A stretch of DNA of 64,000 bases from Candidatus Thiothrix sulfatifontis (GCA_022828425.1 CP094685.1:1798001-1862000); one strand, 5' to 3'; positions 34,852 to 45,422 are shown, numbered from the stretch's first letter. Translations and numbers: made by a program. Notes: generated by a model from the sequence alone, not told the origin.

Positions 34852-35928
34852 TCAGATTTCCCGATTCAACACGCGTTTGAGGGCGGCGGGGTCAAACTCC
34901 GCCGTCACGATGGATTCGCCGAGTGACTTCATCAGGATGAGGCGTAATGTGCCATCCAACACTTTTTTGTCTACTGACATATAGCGGGTGAAGTCTTCGC
35001 CCGTCATTTGCGCGGGCGGGTCAACCGGCAAGTTAGCGCGTTGCAAAATGTGGCGCGTGTAAGCCACGTCATCCGCCGCTAACCAACCCATTTGCTGCGA
35101 CAATTCTGCCGCCATTACCATGCCTGTGGCGACGGCTTCGCCGTGTAACCAGTTGCCGTAACCCATTGCGGCTTCAATCGCGTGCCCGAAGGTGTGCCCC
35201 AGATTCAGCAAGGCGCGTTGCCCAGACTCACGTTCATCTGCTGCGACGACTTCGGCTTTGTGTTCGCAGGAGCGGAAAATCGCGTAGGTCAACGCTTCGG
35301 GGTCACGCGCCAGCAGCCGATCCATGTTGGTATCCAGCCATTGCAGGAAGGCAGGGTCACGGATCAAACCGTATTTCACCACTTCCGCAATACCTGCGCT
35401 GAGTTCGCGGTCAGCCAGCGTATTCAAGCTGTCGGTGTCGATCAGTACGCATTGCGGCTGGTGGAATGCGCCGATCATGTTCTTGCCAAGTGGGTGGTTT
35501 ACGCCAGTTTTGCCGCCGACGGAAGAATCGACCATTGCCAATAGCGTCGTTGGAATCTGGATGAAGTTGATGCCGCGTTGATAGCTGGCTGCTGCATACC
35601 CCGTCATATCGCCGACCACACCGCCGCCGAGTGCAATCAGCGTGGTTTTGCGGTCAGCTTTGTTTTCCAACAAATGGGTGTAAATCTGGTTGAGTACGTC
35701 GAGGTTTTTGTATTCCTCGCCGTCGGGCAAGATCGCGGCGGAATGTTTCAAGCCGGTCAGCAAGCGTTGCGTCGCTTCCAGATACAGCGGCGCAACGGTG
35801 GTGTTGGTGACGACGACCGCGCTTTTGCCTTTGATGTGCGGCGTTACCAATTCAGACTGTTGCAATAAGCCCTGCCCGATGTGAATCGGGTAGCTGCGCT
35901 CGCCAAGGTCGAGGTTAAGGGTTTGCAT
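34852..35928 (-). CDS. aroB: 3-dehydroquinate synthase
   Basis: A 358-residue enzyme of the shikimate pathway converting DAHP to 3-dehydroquinate with NAD and a divalent metal. [39 protein letters not shown] and the metal-binding [12 protein letters not shown] are intact. It overlaps aroK by 14 bp, the common gammaproteobacterial arrangement. Confidence 0.97.
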   Translation of the reverse strand: MQTLNLDLGERSYPIHIGQGLLQQSELVTPHIKGKSAVVVTNTTVAPLYLEATQRLLTGLKHSAAILPDGEEYKNLDVLNQIYTHLLENKADRKTTLIALGGGVVGDMTGYAAASYQRGINFIQIPTTLLAMVDSSVGGKTGVNHPLGKNMIGAFHQPQCVLIDTDSLNTLADRELSAGIAEVVKYGLIRDPAFLQWLDTNMDRLLARDPEALTYAIFRSCEHKAEVVAADERESGQRALLNLGHTFGHAIEAAMGYGNWLHGEAVATGMVMAAELSQQMGWLAADDVAYTRHILQRANLPVDPPAQMTGEDFTRYMSVDKKVLDGTLRLILMKSLGESIVTAEFDPAALKRVLNREI

Positions 35929-36451
35929 GGGTAACTTCCTGTAATTGTTTGAGTTTGTTGTGGATGTCGCGCAGGATAACGTTCACTTTTTGTTTGCCCG
36001 TTGGCACGACTAAATCAGCGACTTCCAAATAATACGGTTCGCGGGCTTTTAGCAAGTTGCGTAAGGTTTGCAAGGGGTTTTCGGTTTGCATCAAGGGGCG
36101 GCTGCGGTCGTGTTTGATGCGCTGAAACAGTTGGTCGGCAGAAGCCCTTAAGTAAATCACACACCCGCCGGTTTTGAGATGTTGGCGGTTGGTTTCGCGC
36201 AAAACACTGCCGCCGCCGGTGGCGAGTAAAATGTCGGGGAGGGCAGTGAGTTCGGCGATGACTTGTTCTTCGCGCTCGCGAAAGCCATCCTCACCTTCAA
36301 CTTCAAAGATGGTGGGGATGCTGACGCCCGTGCGCTCTTCGATCACCCGGTCGGAATCGTAGAAGGTTAGGTTCAGTCGTCGCGCAAGTTGTCGGCCTAT
36401 GGTGGATTTTCCCGCGCCCATCAATCCCACCAGAATGATACTGTTTTGCAT
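35915..36451 (-). CDS. aroK: Shikimate kinase
   Basis: A 178-residue kinase with P-loop [17 protein letters not shown], shikimate-binding [13 protein letters not shown] and GGGSVLRE, and a lid region [12 protein letters not shown] 36451 gives the family start; the open frame extends further upstream without support. It lies 52 bp after pilQ in the same direction. Confidence 0.96.
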   Translation of the reverse strand: MQNSIILVGLMGAGKSTIGRQLARRLNLTFYDSDRVIEERTGVSIPTIFEVEGEDGFREREEQVIAELTALPDILLATGGGSVLRETNRQHLKTGGCVIYLRASADQLFQRIKHDRSRPLMQTENPLQTLRNLLKAREPYYLEVADLVVPTGKQKVNVILRDIHNKLKQLQEVTHANP

Positions 36452-36503
36452 GGGGGATTTATGCCAGCACTGGGCGCGGGAATCAAGCAGCTTGTGGGTT
36501 GCT

Positions 36504-38888
36504 TTAGCGTTTACTGTCCACAATCTTCGGGGTAACAAAGATCAGTAGCTCACGATTCTTGTTGCTGTTGTTGTCGGTGCGGAACAGTCGGCCTAACACC
36601 GGCACATCGCCTAACACCGGAACTTTGGTCGTGCCGCTCAGGTTTTCTTCCTCATGCACGCCACCGAGCACCACCGTTTGCCCGTTTTCTACCAACACTT
36701 TGGTTTGCACTTCACGGGTGTTGATGCTAGGGACGCCGGAGAAGATTTGCCCCACGGTGTCCTGATTCACTTTCAAATCCATGGAAATGTGTTCGTCCGG
36801 GGTGATTTGTGGCGTGACTTCAAGGCTGAGTACCGCTTTTTTGAAGGCCACGTTCGCCGCACCGCTGGAAGATGCTTGCAGGTAAGGAATTTCCACCCCT
36901 TGCTCAATCAACGCTTTGGTTTGGTTGGAGGTAATCACCCGTGGGCTGGAAATGGTCTCGCTCTTGCTTTCGGCTTGTGAGGCAGAGAGTTCGAGATCGA
37001 CCAAAAAGTCCTTACTCAAAATGGAGAAGCCGTAGCTGCCAATCGCGCCGGTGACAGGCAGGTTGACGCTGAGGCGGTCGCTGAGGCCGGGAATTGTCAC
37101 GGTATTGTCGCCGGTAGGGTCAGCCAGTGCTTTGGTCGCACTTTCCCAGTAATCGTCAGTGCCGGAGCCAAGATGCCCCGTGCCAATGCCAATGCTGTCT
37201 TGATTGATCCAGTTTGGCGTAATGCCGAAGCGTGCGCCGAGTTCTTTGCCGAAGGTGTCATTGGCAATAACGATGCGTGATTCGATTAGGACTTGTTCGA
37301 CCGGCACGTCCAGCACTTTGATCAAATCGCGGATGGCGCTGACCTGTGCAGCAGTGTCTTGTACTAACAAGGTGTTCGTGCGTTCATCCACCGATACTTT
37401 GCCACGTGAGGAGAGCAGGGATTGTTTGTCATTTTGCTTGTCATCACCCTTGGATTTTTCGATGATCGCTACCATGTCGGTAGCTTTGGCGAAGTTGATG
37501 GCAATGTATTCTGTCACTAAGGGTTCCAGTGCCTGCTTGGACTTGATGGATTCCAGTTCTTGTTGTTCCTTGGCTGCCAGTTCTGTGGCAGGCGCAACCC
37601 AAATGACGTTGCCGTTTTCGCGCATCGCCAGATTTTTGGATTCGAGCACGATGTCGAGCGCTTGATCCCACGGCACATCTTTGAGGCGCACCGTAATATT
37701 GCCCGCTACAGTGTCACTGACCACGATATTTTTGTCGGTGAAGTCAGCCAGCAATTGCAATACCGCCCGCACTTCGATGTCTTGGAAGTTGAGCGAGAGT
37801 TTTTCGCCGGTAAAGGTTTTCTTTTTCTGTTCACTCGCGAGTTTTTCTTCGGGCGATACTTTGAGTTTGTCGATGTAAACGGTGTATTCATTGCCGTTGC
37901 GATTGGTGCGGTATTCAAACCCTTCGTGGCTGGAAAGGCGAATTCGTGCGCCATCGTTGCGTTGTGCCACGTCGATGCTGCTCACGGGCGTGCCGAAGTC
38001 CATCACATCCATGCGTTTTTGCAAATTCGCGGGCACGTCAACGTCCGCCAAGGTAACGGTAATGGTGTTACCGCTTTTGCTATCGCTAACATTGGTATCG
38101 GCGGAAGGTAAATTAATGATCATCCGTCCGCTACCGTCGGGTTCACGCCGGAAGTCTACGCTTTGTAATTGCGACACAGTGTTGGCTGGTGCGGCTACTG
38201 GCATCGGTGCCGGGGTAGCGACACTTGCTAACGGTGCGGGTTTTGCTGCCATCGGTGGTGTGAGCACGGGTTTAGGTGCAGGCGTAACCACGGGTGCTGG
38301 CGGGGTGACAGCATCCGGTGGCGTATACCAAGCGTAATCTTTCGGCAATGCTTGTGGAACGGGCAATTCCGGCAATGGCAACGCTTGGCTGGCTGGCGTC
38401 ACGGTTGGTACGATGGAGGGGGACGGTTTGGGCGCGGGGGTAAAATTGTCGGCGCTGGCTTTGCCGCTGCGCTGCACGTTGGGCGTTGTTTGCTGTTTGC
38501 CGTTATTGTCGAATAACATGACAACGGTGTTGCCACGGGATTCTAGCGTGTGGTTGACCAAGCCATTCAGGTGTACCACCACCCGTGCTTTGCCTTGGTT
38601 ATTGGCGGCATCAACGGTTTGCACATTCCCCAAATTGACCGCTTTGCTGCGGGTATTGGGGGCAACGTCGGTCGCAGGAAAATCAAAGACTAGCCGTGAA
38701 GGGTTTTCCATGAGAAAACCTTGGGGCAACTGCACAGGGGAGCTGAATTGCAATTGAACTTCGGTTTTATTGCCTGCTGCTTGCGCGGTGATATTTTGCA
38801 GTTGCTTATCGGCTGCAAACACCAAGCTGCTGGCAGGGGTGCAGGCCACGAGAATTGCCAACGCAACACTTTGCTTTATTGTTTTCAT
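36504..38888 (-). CDS. pilQ: Type IV pilus secretin PilQ
   Basis: A 794-residue outer-membrane secretin: signal peptide, two AMIN domains (QLQFSSPVQLPQGFLMENPS and the second from about 235), a long Pro/Ala/Thr-rich linker between them, an STN domain (LSLNFQDIEVRAVLQLLADF), a secretin N0/N1 region (QSLLSSRGKVSVDERTNTLL) and the secretin core (VPVLGDVPVLGRLF). It forms the channel for the pilus. Last gene of pilMNOPQ. Confidence 0.96.
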   Translation of the reverse strand: MKTIKQSVALAILVACTPASSLVFAADKQLQNITAQAAGNKTEVQLQFSSPVQLPQGFLMENPSRLVFDFPATDVAPNTRSKAVNLGNVQTVDAANNQGKARVVVHLNGLVNHTLESRGNTVVMLFDNNGKQQTTPNVQRSGKASADNFTPAPKPSPSIVPTVTPASQALPLPELPVPQALPKDYAWYTPPDAVTPPAPVVTPAPKPVLTPPMAAKPAPLASVATPAPMPVAAPANTVSQLQSVDFRREPDGSGRMIINLPSADTNVSDSKSGNTITVTLADVDVPANLQKRMDVMDFGTPVSSIDVAQRNDGARIRLSSHEGFEYRTNRNGNEYTVYIDKLKVSPEEKLASEQKKKTFTGEKLSLNFQDIEVRAVLQLLADFTDKNIVVSDTVAGNITVRLKDVPWDQALDIVLESKNLAMRENGNVIWVAPATELAAKEQQELESIKSKQALEPLVTEYIAINFAKATDMVAIIEKSKGDDKQNDKQSLLSSRGKVSVDERTNTLLVQDTAAQVSAIRDLIKVLDVPVEQVLIESRIVIANDTFGKELGARFGITPNWINQDSIGIGTGHLGSGTDDYWESATKALADPTGDNTVTIPGLSDRLSVNLPVTGAIGSYGFSILSKDFLVDLELSASQAESKSETISSPRVITSNQTKALIEQGVEIPYLQASSSGAANVAFKKAVLSLEVTPQITPDEHISMDLKVNQDTVGQIFSGVPSINTREVQTKVLVENGQTVVLGGVHEEENLSGTTKVPVLGDVPVLGRLFRTDNNSNKNRELLIFVTPKIVDSKR

Positions 38889-38908
38889 TTTGTTGCTAGT
38901 CCTGTGTA

Positions 38909-39466
38909 TTATTTTTTTACATCTTTAAGGTCAGAGAGGGCGATGGCATTTTCCCGTTCTTTGAAACCACCAAAACCGTTTTCGACAATTTCCTGAACCA
39001 TCACTTTGGTTTCTTCAACTTTATTGATTTTGCCGTGATTTTTACCGAGGTAATTGCCTGCGCGAGCGCGGTGAATAGCGCCATCCGGGATGCGGATAAG
39101 CGCCCACAATGCACCATTTTGGTTGAGCGTGCCAACCATGCGCAGGCTGTCCAACGGAAAACCTTCCAAAAATTCAGGGACACGATTCGCGTCGGGCATA
39201 ACGGCGCTGCCGGGGTCTGCCACGGTATCGGGGGCAAGAATCTTGGAATCAAACGGATTTAATTCGTGTCCAGGGTAAATAAACCGTACATAAGGTTTTA
39301 TTTCGGGAATCGGGTCAATTGGCGCGGCTGGTTTCGCCTTAACACTTTGTACGTATTGTTCTAAATCACTCATGTCACTATTACAGGCCGTCAATAAGAA
39401 TACTAAGCTAAAACTTGATATTAACTTAATAGATGCGACGAATGGGGTGGGTGCGGGTGTTTTCAT
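38909..39466 (-). CDS. pilP: Type IV pilus lipoprotein PilP
   Basis: A 185-residue protein with lipobox FLLTACNSD and a PilP domain (LRMVGTLNQNGALWALIRIP, HRARAGNYLGKNHGKI). It links the inner-membrane PilMNO complex to the secretin. It starts within an ATGA-type overlap with pilO. Confidence 0.95.
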   Translation of the reverse strand: MKTPAPTPFVASIKLISSFSLVFLLTACNSDMSDLEQYVQSVKAKPAAPIDPIPEIKPYVRFIYPGHELNPFDSKILAPDTVADPGSAVMPDANRVPEFLEGFPLDSLRMVGTLNQNGALWALIRIPDGAIHRARAGNYLGKNHGKINKVEETKVMVQEIVENGFGGFKERENAIALSDLKDVKK

Positions 39467-40107
39467 CCTTTATTCCCCTTGGTGCTGCTGGCAACTTTAT
39501 TAGTGGGTTTAACAGGTGCATCACTCTCGGCACCGTCTTCTAAATAACGATAGGTTTTTAAAGTCGCTTCTAAACGCAAGCGTCCGCTTTGCTCTTCGGG
39601 TTTTAGGTCGATATTGTTGATGGTCACAATGCGTGACAACCCGGAAATATCACTGACAAAAGTCGCCAGTTCGCGGTATGAACCTTTGGCAATAATTTTA
39701 ATGGGTTTTTCCGCGTAAAACTCCATTTGCACTTCATTTTGTGGCTCAAAGAGTTCCAACTCCAAACCATTGGATAAGCCTTTTTCGGAAATATCCAGAA
39801 TCAAGCCCGGTATCTCGGTATCGCTAGGCAATTGACGCAACAAGACGCTGAAAGAGCGCTGCATTTCTTCCATTTGGGCTTGGTATTGTGGCAATTGGCT
39901 GGCGCGTTTTTGTTTGGTTTCCAAGTCGGTACGCAATTGTTGCTCTTTGGCTTCGACATTGGCGAGTGCCTCCAATTCATCCACAATCACCAGTTGGTAG
40001 CCCAGCACTAAAATAACGATCATGATGACCCCTAGCGCCAGCGCCTTGATTGACCAAGAGACGCTACCGGGATCATCAGCTAAATTATTAAGCTCGTGCA
40101 GCTTCAT
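39463..40107 (-). CDS. pilO: Type IV pilus inner-membrane protein PilO
   Basis: A 214-residue protein: N-terminal membrane helix (ALALGVIMIVILVLGYQLVI), coiled coil, and the PilO ferredoxin-like domain (ELFEPQNEVQMEFYAEKPIKI). Overlaps with pilN and pilP by 4 bp each indicate coupled translation. Confidence 0.95.
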   Translation of the reverse strand: MKLHELNNLADDPGSVSWSIKALALGVIMIVILVLGYQLVIVDELEALANVEAKEQQLRTDLETKQKRASQLPQYQAQMEEMQRSFSVLLRQLPSDTEIPGLILDISEKGLSNGLELELFEPQNEVQMEFYAEKPIKIIAKGSYRELATFVSDISGLSRIVTINNIDLKPEEQSGRLRLEATLKTYRYLEDGAESDAPVKPTNKVASSTKGNKG

Positions 40108-40751
40108 TGACTACCCTCCTGTTTTTTGTTGGGTTTCTTGGCATCGGGCGCTGCATTTGTTGCGGGTTTACCCGGTTCGACGTTGGCCTCATCTTGCGTT
40201 TGACGCAGCAATTGGGTCACATCCAGTTTGAAATCCCTGAGCACCAATTCCCCGTTGTCGCCTTCTTTTTTGGTGGAAATAATGTTCAAGTTGGATGAGC
40301 TCAACCAGGTTGAAGCATCCAGCCGGTTCATGTAACTGGAAACCCGTGCATAGGATTCGGCCTTGCCTTCGAGTTCCACTTTGGTGCCATCTTGTTTCAG
40401 GTGCAGCAGGTACATGCCTTTGGGGAGGGCGTTCACCATTTCATCAAACAAATGCACGATAGCGGGGCGAGTGCTTTGCAAATCTTCGATGACTTGCATC
40501 CGATCCAGCAAGGCTTGGCGGGTGGCGTCGAGTTGCTCAATTTCTTTGATTTGCCTATCCAACTCGGCAATTTGCGTGGTCAAATATTGGTTGCGCTGCT
40601 CTTGGTGTTCGATCGCGTATTGCATGTATTGGTGCGCACCAAACACTGTTGCCGCTGCCAATAAGACACTGCCACCCACGAGGGCAAAAAATTGCTTTTT
40701 ATTTTCCTCGCGGGCTTTTTCTCGCCAAGGAAGGAGGTTTAGGCCAGCCAT
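40104..40751 (-). CDS. pilN: Type IV pilus inner-membrane protein PilN
   Basis: A 215-residue protein starting MAGLNLLPWREKAREE, the conserved PilN N-terminus that binds PilM, then one membrane helix, a coiled coil and a C-terminal domain (LLHLKQDGTKVELEGKAES). It shares one base with the pilM stop. Confidence 0.95.
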   Translation of the reverse strand: MAGLNLLPWREKAREENKKQFFALVGGSVLLAAATVFGAHQYMQYAIEHQEQRNQYLTTQIAELDRQIKEIEQLDATRQALLDRMQVIEDLQSTRPAIVHLFDEMVNALPKGMYLLHLKQDGTKVELEGKAESYARVSSYMNRLDASTWLSSSNLNIISTKKEGDNGELVLRDFKLDVTQLLRQTQDEANVEPGKPATNAAPDAKKPNKKQEGSQ

Positions 40752-41803
40752 TATTCCAATCCTCGCAGTGATAGACCCGCTGCAATCAGCAAGGCTTGCA
40801 TATCATTGGTGAAACGCACCGGGCTGACACGCGGCCCCAATGCTACCCGTGTGAAGGGATTAATGACCCTGACCGGAATGCCGATGGTGGATTGAATTTG
40901 TTCGTCCACACCGGGGATACGGGCGCAACCGCCACAAATCAGGATTTGTGCCACGCTGTCTTTCTGGCTGGAGGCGTAGTAAAACTGAAGAAAGCGGTGC
41001 AATTGGCGCACCATATTGTCTTTAAACGGTTCCAGCACTTCGGACACGTAGTTTTCTGGCAGATTGCCTTCTTTTTTGGCTAAGCCTGCTTCCTGCCATG
41101 TCAGCCCGTAGCGGTGCATGATCTCTTCGGTGAGTTGACGTCCGCCGAACGCTTGTTCGCGGGAAAACGTGAGGCGACTGCGCTCGAATACGCTAATGCC
41201 GGTCATGGTTGCGCCAAAGTCGACGATCGCCAGTGAATCGTGTTGTTCCAATTCGTTGGTCAGGTGGCGTAGGACTTTTTCCAGCGCGTGGGTTTCGGTA
41301 TCGACAATATCCACGGTTAAACCGGCCATTTCCGCAGCGGCTACCCGGACTTCGACGTTTTCTGAGCGGGTGGCAGCCAGCAATACATCCACGGTTTCCG
41401 GCGAATTGGCGGACGGCCCCAGAATTTCAAAGTCGTAATTGACCTCGTTCATGGGGTAGGGGATGTGCTGCTCGGCTTCCATCGACATTTGCGCTTCCAA
41501 TTCCGCTTGGGGGATGGAGGCGGGCATGGGAATAATTTTGCTAATAGCCATCGACGTCGGAATCGCCAAAGCGCAATGCTTCAGTTTGGAGCGGCTATCA
41601 CGCAAGGCTTTGCGGATGGCTTCGCCCACGGGTTCCGGTTCCACGATGTCTTTTTCATTGGCAACGCCCTCCGGTAGCGGGGCAACGGCATAACTTTCAA
41701 TCCGGTAGTCGCGACCCTTGCGGGTCATTTCCACCAGTTTTATGGCGGAAGAGCTGATGTCCAGACCGAGTAAGCTTTCTTTTCGGGGATATATTGAAAA
41801 CAC
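40751..41803 (-). CDS. pilM: Type IV pilus actin-like protein PilM
   Basis: A 350-residue actin-fold ATP-binding protein (LLGLDISSSAIKLVEM, LAIVDFGATMTGISVFE, ILICGGCARIPGVDE). GTG 41803 is chosen: GGA lies seven bases upstream and the protein then has the usual length; a longer frame to 41890 has no supporting site. It is cytosolic and docks on PilN. It diverges from the penicillin-binding protein gene, the classic order. Confidence 0.95.
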   Translation of the reverse strand: MFSIYPRKESLLGLDISSSAIKLVEMTRKGRDYRIESYAVAPLPEGVANEKDIVEPEPVGEAIRKALRDSRSKLKHCALAIPTSMAISKIIPMPASIPQAELEAQMSMEAEQHIPYPMNEVNYDFEILGPSANSPETVDVLLAATRSENVEVRVAAAEMAGLTVDIVDTETHALEKVLRHLTNELEQHDSLAIVDFGATMTGISVFERSRLTFSREQAFGGRQLTEEIMHRYGLTWQEAGLAKKEGNLPENYVSEVLEPFKDNMVRQLHRFLQFYYASSQKDSVAQILICGGCARIPGVDEQIQSTIGIPVRVINPFTRVALGPRVSPVRFTNDMQALLIAAGLSLRGLE

Positions 41804-41973
41804 AGGCAATTCCGAGGTTATTGTTATTATTAAACGTTGTAAGGTGTATCTTTTAATTATTTTCAGGGCAATGGTAGCGTCGAATCCCAAAATAGTCTAC
41901 TCTGCCCATCTTGGGTGGCGTGCTTTCAGATAAACGGGAGCCGTGCGTAAATGAATAAAAGTCCAATGTAGTC

Positions 41974-44532
41974 ATGCGGTTCATCTATAAGTTTTTTCAG
42001 CTCGTTTTTGGTGCTTTCTTCGCACTCCTCACATTAGGGGCGGTGGGATTATTTGCACTTTATTCTTACTATTCCCCGCAGTTACCTGATGCAGCGGAAT
42101 TGCGTAAAATCGATATTCAAGTGCCATTGCGCATTTATGCACGCGATGGCGCACTGCTGGCTGAATACGGCGAACACCGCAGTCGCCCAGTGAAATTGGA
42201 TGATGTGCCTAAAAATCTGCAACAAGCCTTTTTAGACATTGAAGACGCTCGCTTTTATGAACACCAAGGGGTTGATATAAAAGGGGTGTTGCGGGCATTG
42301 CGCAGTGTTGTTTCCACGGGTTCTGCCAGCCAAGGTGCCAGCACCATTACCATGCAGTTGGCGCGAAATTCCTTCCTAGATTCCGGTAAAAATTTCGAGC
42401 GTAAGCTTAAAGAAACGCTATTAGCCATAAAAATGGAACAGACGCTGGATAAGCCCCAGATTCTGGAGCTCTACCTCAACAAAATTTACTTGGGCAATCG
42501 CGCGTATGGCATTGCGTCCGCTGCGGAAATTTATTACGGCAAAACCTTGGCGGAACTGACCTTGGCGCAGAGTGCGATGATTGCCGGATTGCCCAAAGCG
42601 CCGTCGCGTTATAACCCGCTGGCTAATGCTGAACGCGCCATGATCCGCCGCAACTACATCCTCAAGCGCATGTTGGAACTCGGTCATATTTCCCCCGCTG
42701 ACTACCAAACCGCCATCAACGAACCCAACACCGCGCAACGCCATAAAACCGAGATTGATGCGGATGCACCGTACCTTGCCGAAATGGTGCGTGCAGACAT
42801 TGTAAAGCGTTTTGGTGAAGCCAATGCTTATACCCAAGGTTATCATGTGTACACCACCTTGGATTCCGCTACCCAAAAAGAAGCCGCTGAATCGTTACGT
42901 AAATCCTTGTCCGCCTATGACCAACGGCACGGTTATCGCGGTGCTGAAGACAAATTGTCCTTGAGTGAATTGAAAAATGAGGATGAGATGCGCGACAAGC
43001 TCTCGTCTTATCCCACGTTTGGCGATTTGCAGCCCGCCTTAGTGCTGCAAGCCGGAGCCAGCAGCGCTGAATTATTGGTGGGTGAAACCCGTGTGACGCT
43101 GGGCTTGGACGCGGTGAAGTGGGCGCGGGCGTTTAAAAGCGAAGATCGCCGTGGCTCCTTCCCGAAACGGGTAAGCGATGTCGTGAGTCCGGGTGAGATT
43201 GTGCGCTTGCGTCAAACAGACAAAGAAAAAAATACTTGGGTGCTTTCGCAAGTGCCGACCGTTGGCGGGGCATTGGTTTCACTGGATCCGACTGACGGTG
43301 CCGTCCGTGCGGTGATGGGCGGCTTTGATTTCCAACATTCCAAATTCAATCGGGCGACGCAAGCCATGCGCCAGCCGGGTTCCAGCTTTAAGCCAATTGT
43401 GTACGCGGCGGCTTTGTCGAAAGGCTTTACCCCCGCCAGTGTGGTGAATGATGCGCCGATCGATATTCCGGGAAGTGATTGGAAACCTGAAAACTTCGGC
43501 GGCAAGTACATTGGCCCGACCACGTTACGCGAAGCGTTAGCAAAATCACGTAATCTGGTTTCTATCCGTTTATTGCGCAGCATTGGGATTAATTACACCA
43601 TTGATTTTGCGCACGAGTTCGGTTTTCCCAAGGAAAATTTGCCCCCCAATTTGACGCTGGCTTTAGGCACTGCCATGACCACGCCGATGGAAATGGCAAC
43701 GGCTTACGCGGTGTTTGCGAATGGCGGCTATAAAGTCGACAGTTACTTTATTACCAAAATTGAAGACCGCAACCATCAGGTATTGTTTAAAGAGACTTCA
43801 CCCAGAATTTGCGTCGGTGAAACGGACGTGTGTGTGGTCGAAAAACAAGCCGCAGACAACACTGGCCTGCCCGAAAAAGACTACGAAGGCAAGGATGGCA
43901 AGACGGCTGCGCCTGCTGAAGTGGCTGATGATAGACCCATTTGGGAAACGGCGGCTGTTGAACGCCCCAAAGTGGGCGAAGAGGGGGTTTATCCGGCGGC
44001 TAAACGCATTCTGAATAACAGAACTCACTACCAGATCGTGAGCATGATGCAAGACGTTACCCAGTCAGGAACAGCAGCGCGTGCGGGACGCAGTTTGAAC
44101 CGTAAAGACATTGCGGGTAAAACCGGCACCACCAATGATCAAAAAGATGCGTGGTTTTGCGGATTCACGCCCAGCGTTGTGACGGTCGCTTGGGTCGGTT
44201 TTGACGACATGGCGAAGTTAGGCGAGGGCGAAACGGCGACCAATGTGGCGTTACCGATGTGGATTGATTTCATGCACCGTGTCTTGAAGGGTGAGCCGTC
44301 GAAAGAATGGGAAAAGCCGCTGGATATGAAAGAAGCGGATTTGGATTTGGGTATTGAGAACGATAAACCCCGGCGGCGTGCGTCGCGTGCGGACGATGCA
44401 AGTGCTGGCTTTCAGTACAAGAGCGAGCGTGACATTGCGCCGCGTCAAGCCCCACAAAACGGTAGCGCACCGCGTGCACCCGCCCCGCAACGGACACCGG
44501 AACGGGTAGAAATTCCTGAGCAACTGTTCTAA
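41974..44532 (+). CDS. mrcA: Penicillin-binding protein 1A
   Basis: An 852-residue bifunctional peptidoglycan synthase: N-terminal membrane helix, GT51 transglycosylase (EDARFYEHQGVD, GASTITMQLARN), an inserted OB-like domain, and a transpeptidase with active-site Ser in RQPGSSFKPIVYAAAL, KSRN, and KTGTTNDQKDAWF. The tail is Arg/Pro-rich. It is also named ponA. Confidence 0.96.
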   Translation: MRFIYKFFQLVFGAFFALLTLGAVGLFALYSYYSPQLPDAAELRKIDIQVPLRIYARDGALLAEYGEHRSRPVKLDDVPKNLQQAFLDIEDARFYEHQGVDIKGVLRALRSVVSTGSASQGASTITMQLARNSFLDSGKNFERKLKETLLAIKMEQTLDKPQILELYLNKIYLGNRAYGIASAAEIYYGKTLAELTLAQSAMIAGLPKAPSRYNPLANAERAMIRRNYILKRMLELGHISPADYQTAINEPNTAQRHKTEIDADAPYLAEMVRADIVKRFGEANAYTQGYHVYTTLDSATQKEAAESLRKSLSAYDQRHGYRGAEDKLSLSELKNEDEMRDKLSSYPTFGDLQPALVLQAGASSAELLVGETRVTLGLDAVKWARAFKSEDRRGSFPKRVSDVVSPGEIVRLRQTDKEKNTWVLSQVPTVGGALVSLDPTDGAVRAVMGGFDFQHSKFNRATQAMRQPGSSFKPIVYAAALSKGFTPASVVNDAPIDIPGSDWKPENFGGKYIGPTTLREALAKSRNLVSIRLLRSIGINYTIDFAHEFGFPKENLPPNLTLALGTAMTTPMEMATAYAVFANGGYKVDSYFITKIEDRNHQVLFKETSPRICVGETDVCVVEKQAADNTGLPEKDYEGKDGKTAAPAEVADDRPIWETAAVERPKVGEEGVYPAAKRILNNRTHYQIVSMMQDVTQSGTAARAGRSLNRKDIAGKTGTTNDQKDAWFCGFTPSVVTVAWVGFDDMAKLGEGETATNVALPMWIDFMHRVLKGEPSKEWEKPLDMKEADLDLGIENDKPRRRASRADDASAGFQYKSERDIAPRQAPQNGSAPRAPAPQRTPERVEIPEQLF

Positions 44533-45137
44533 TGCGTAATACCCGTGAAGAAACCCGCCATTTGGTGGCTGAAGAAGCCGCCCGCCTGATTTACGAAGAG
44601 GGAATGCGCGATTACCGCTTGGCTAAGTTGCGTGCAGCCGAACAATTAGGCGTTTCTGCCCACGGCAGTTCCCAGCCAACCAATGAAGAGATTGAGGCGG
44701 CAATTCATCAACGCATTCAATTGTTCGACGCGGAGACACAACCTGCGTTGTTGCGCCAGCACCGTGAAGTGGCGTTGGAAGCGATGGATTTTTTGCAAGC
44801 CTACAACCCTTATTTGACAGGTGCAGCGTTGGAGGGGACCTCCAGCCCGCATTCGGCGGTGACGCTGTATTTGTCAGCCGATGGGGTGGAACAGGTGATA
44901 TTTTTTCTCGAAGATCAACACATTCCGTTTCAAGTGCACGAGCGCCGTACCCGTTTGGGTAACAAAAAGCAGGAATATTTTCCGCTATTGCGCTTTTATG
45001 TGGATGATGTGGAAGTGGAGTTGATGGTATTTCCGCATGATGATCGCTTTGCGAGTGCGCCGATTAGCCCGATCACGGGCAAGGCGATGAAACGGGCGGA
45101 TCGGAAGAAAGTTGCCGCGTTGTTGAATGTAATTTGA
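44532..45137 (+). CDS. Conserved hypothetical protein downstream of PBP1A
   Basis: A 201-residue protein whose start overlaps the PBP1A stop by one base. The first half is helical and charged (REETRHLVAEEAARLIYEEG), the second has an alpha/beta pattern (EQVIFFLEDQHIPFQVHERR, VDDVEVELMVFPHDD). The second half loosely recalls nucleotidyltransferase folds, but no catalytic signature is clear. I assign no function. Confidence 0.7.
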   Translation: MRNTREETRHLVAEEAARLIYEEGMRDYRLAKLRAAEQLGVSAHGSSQPTNEEIEAAIHQRIQLFDAETQPALLRQHREVALEAMDFLQAYNPYLTGAALEGTSSPHSAVTLYLSADGVEQVIFFLEDQHIPFQVHERRTRLGNKKQEYFPLLRFYVDDVEVELMVFPHDDRFASAPISPITGKAMKRADRKKVAALLNVI

Positions 45138-45254
45138 CCATCAATATTTAAACACCAATAGACCTTGACTCATTCGAGTGTATTCAAATAGGTAGTGTCT
45201 GCGTCGTGATTATGGCTTTATTCTGTAGGGAGAAAAACTTACAGGACGTATGTT

Positions 45255-45422
45255 ATGAGCACCGACACGGCAAGACCATCTGTTAATCCTTTGTTGTCTT
45301 CTGTTCCCGCTGATCAGCTTTTGCACGTGCGCGATGGTATCCGTCGGCGGCAAGCTTTTTCGATTTTTGCAAATAACTTTACCGATCTTAACTTAGTCTT
45401 TAATTCAGGAGAAAAGAAATGA
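45255..45422 (+). CDS. 55-residue peptide gene coupled to the MNIO cluster
   Basis: ATG 45255 has AGGA eight bases upstream. The product begins MSTDTARPSVNPLLSS, has a basic centre GIRRRQAF and ends LVFNSGEKK. Its TGA overlaps the ATG of the 413-residue gene as ATGA, so the two are translationally coupled. It has no Cys, so it is not a typical MNIO substrate. It may be a leader, a small partner protein or a translation-coupling ORF. Confidence 0.6.
   Translation: MSTDTARPSVNPLLSSVPADQLLHVRDGIRRRQAFSIFANNFTDLNLVFNSGEKK

Noticed and set aside
45138-45254. Promoter of the MNIO cluster
   Set aside because: TTGACT at 45165 has no acceptable -10 box at normal spacing, so I do not list it.
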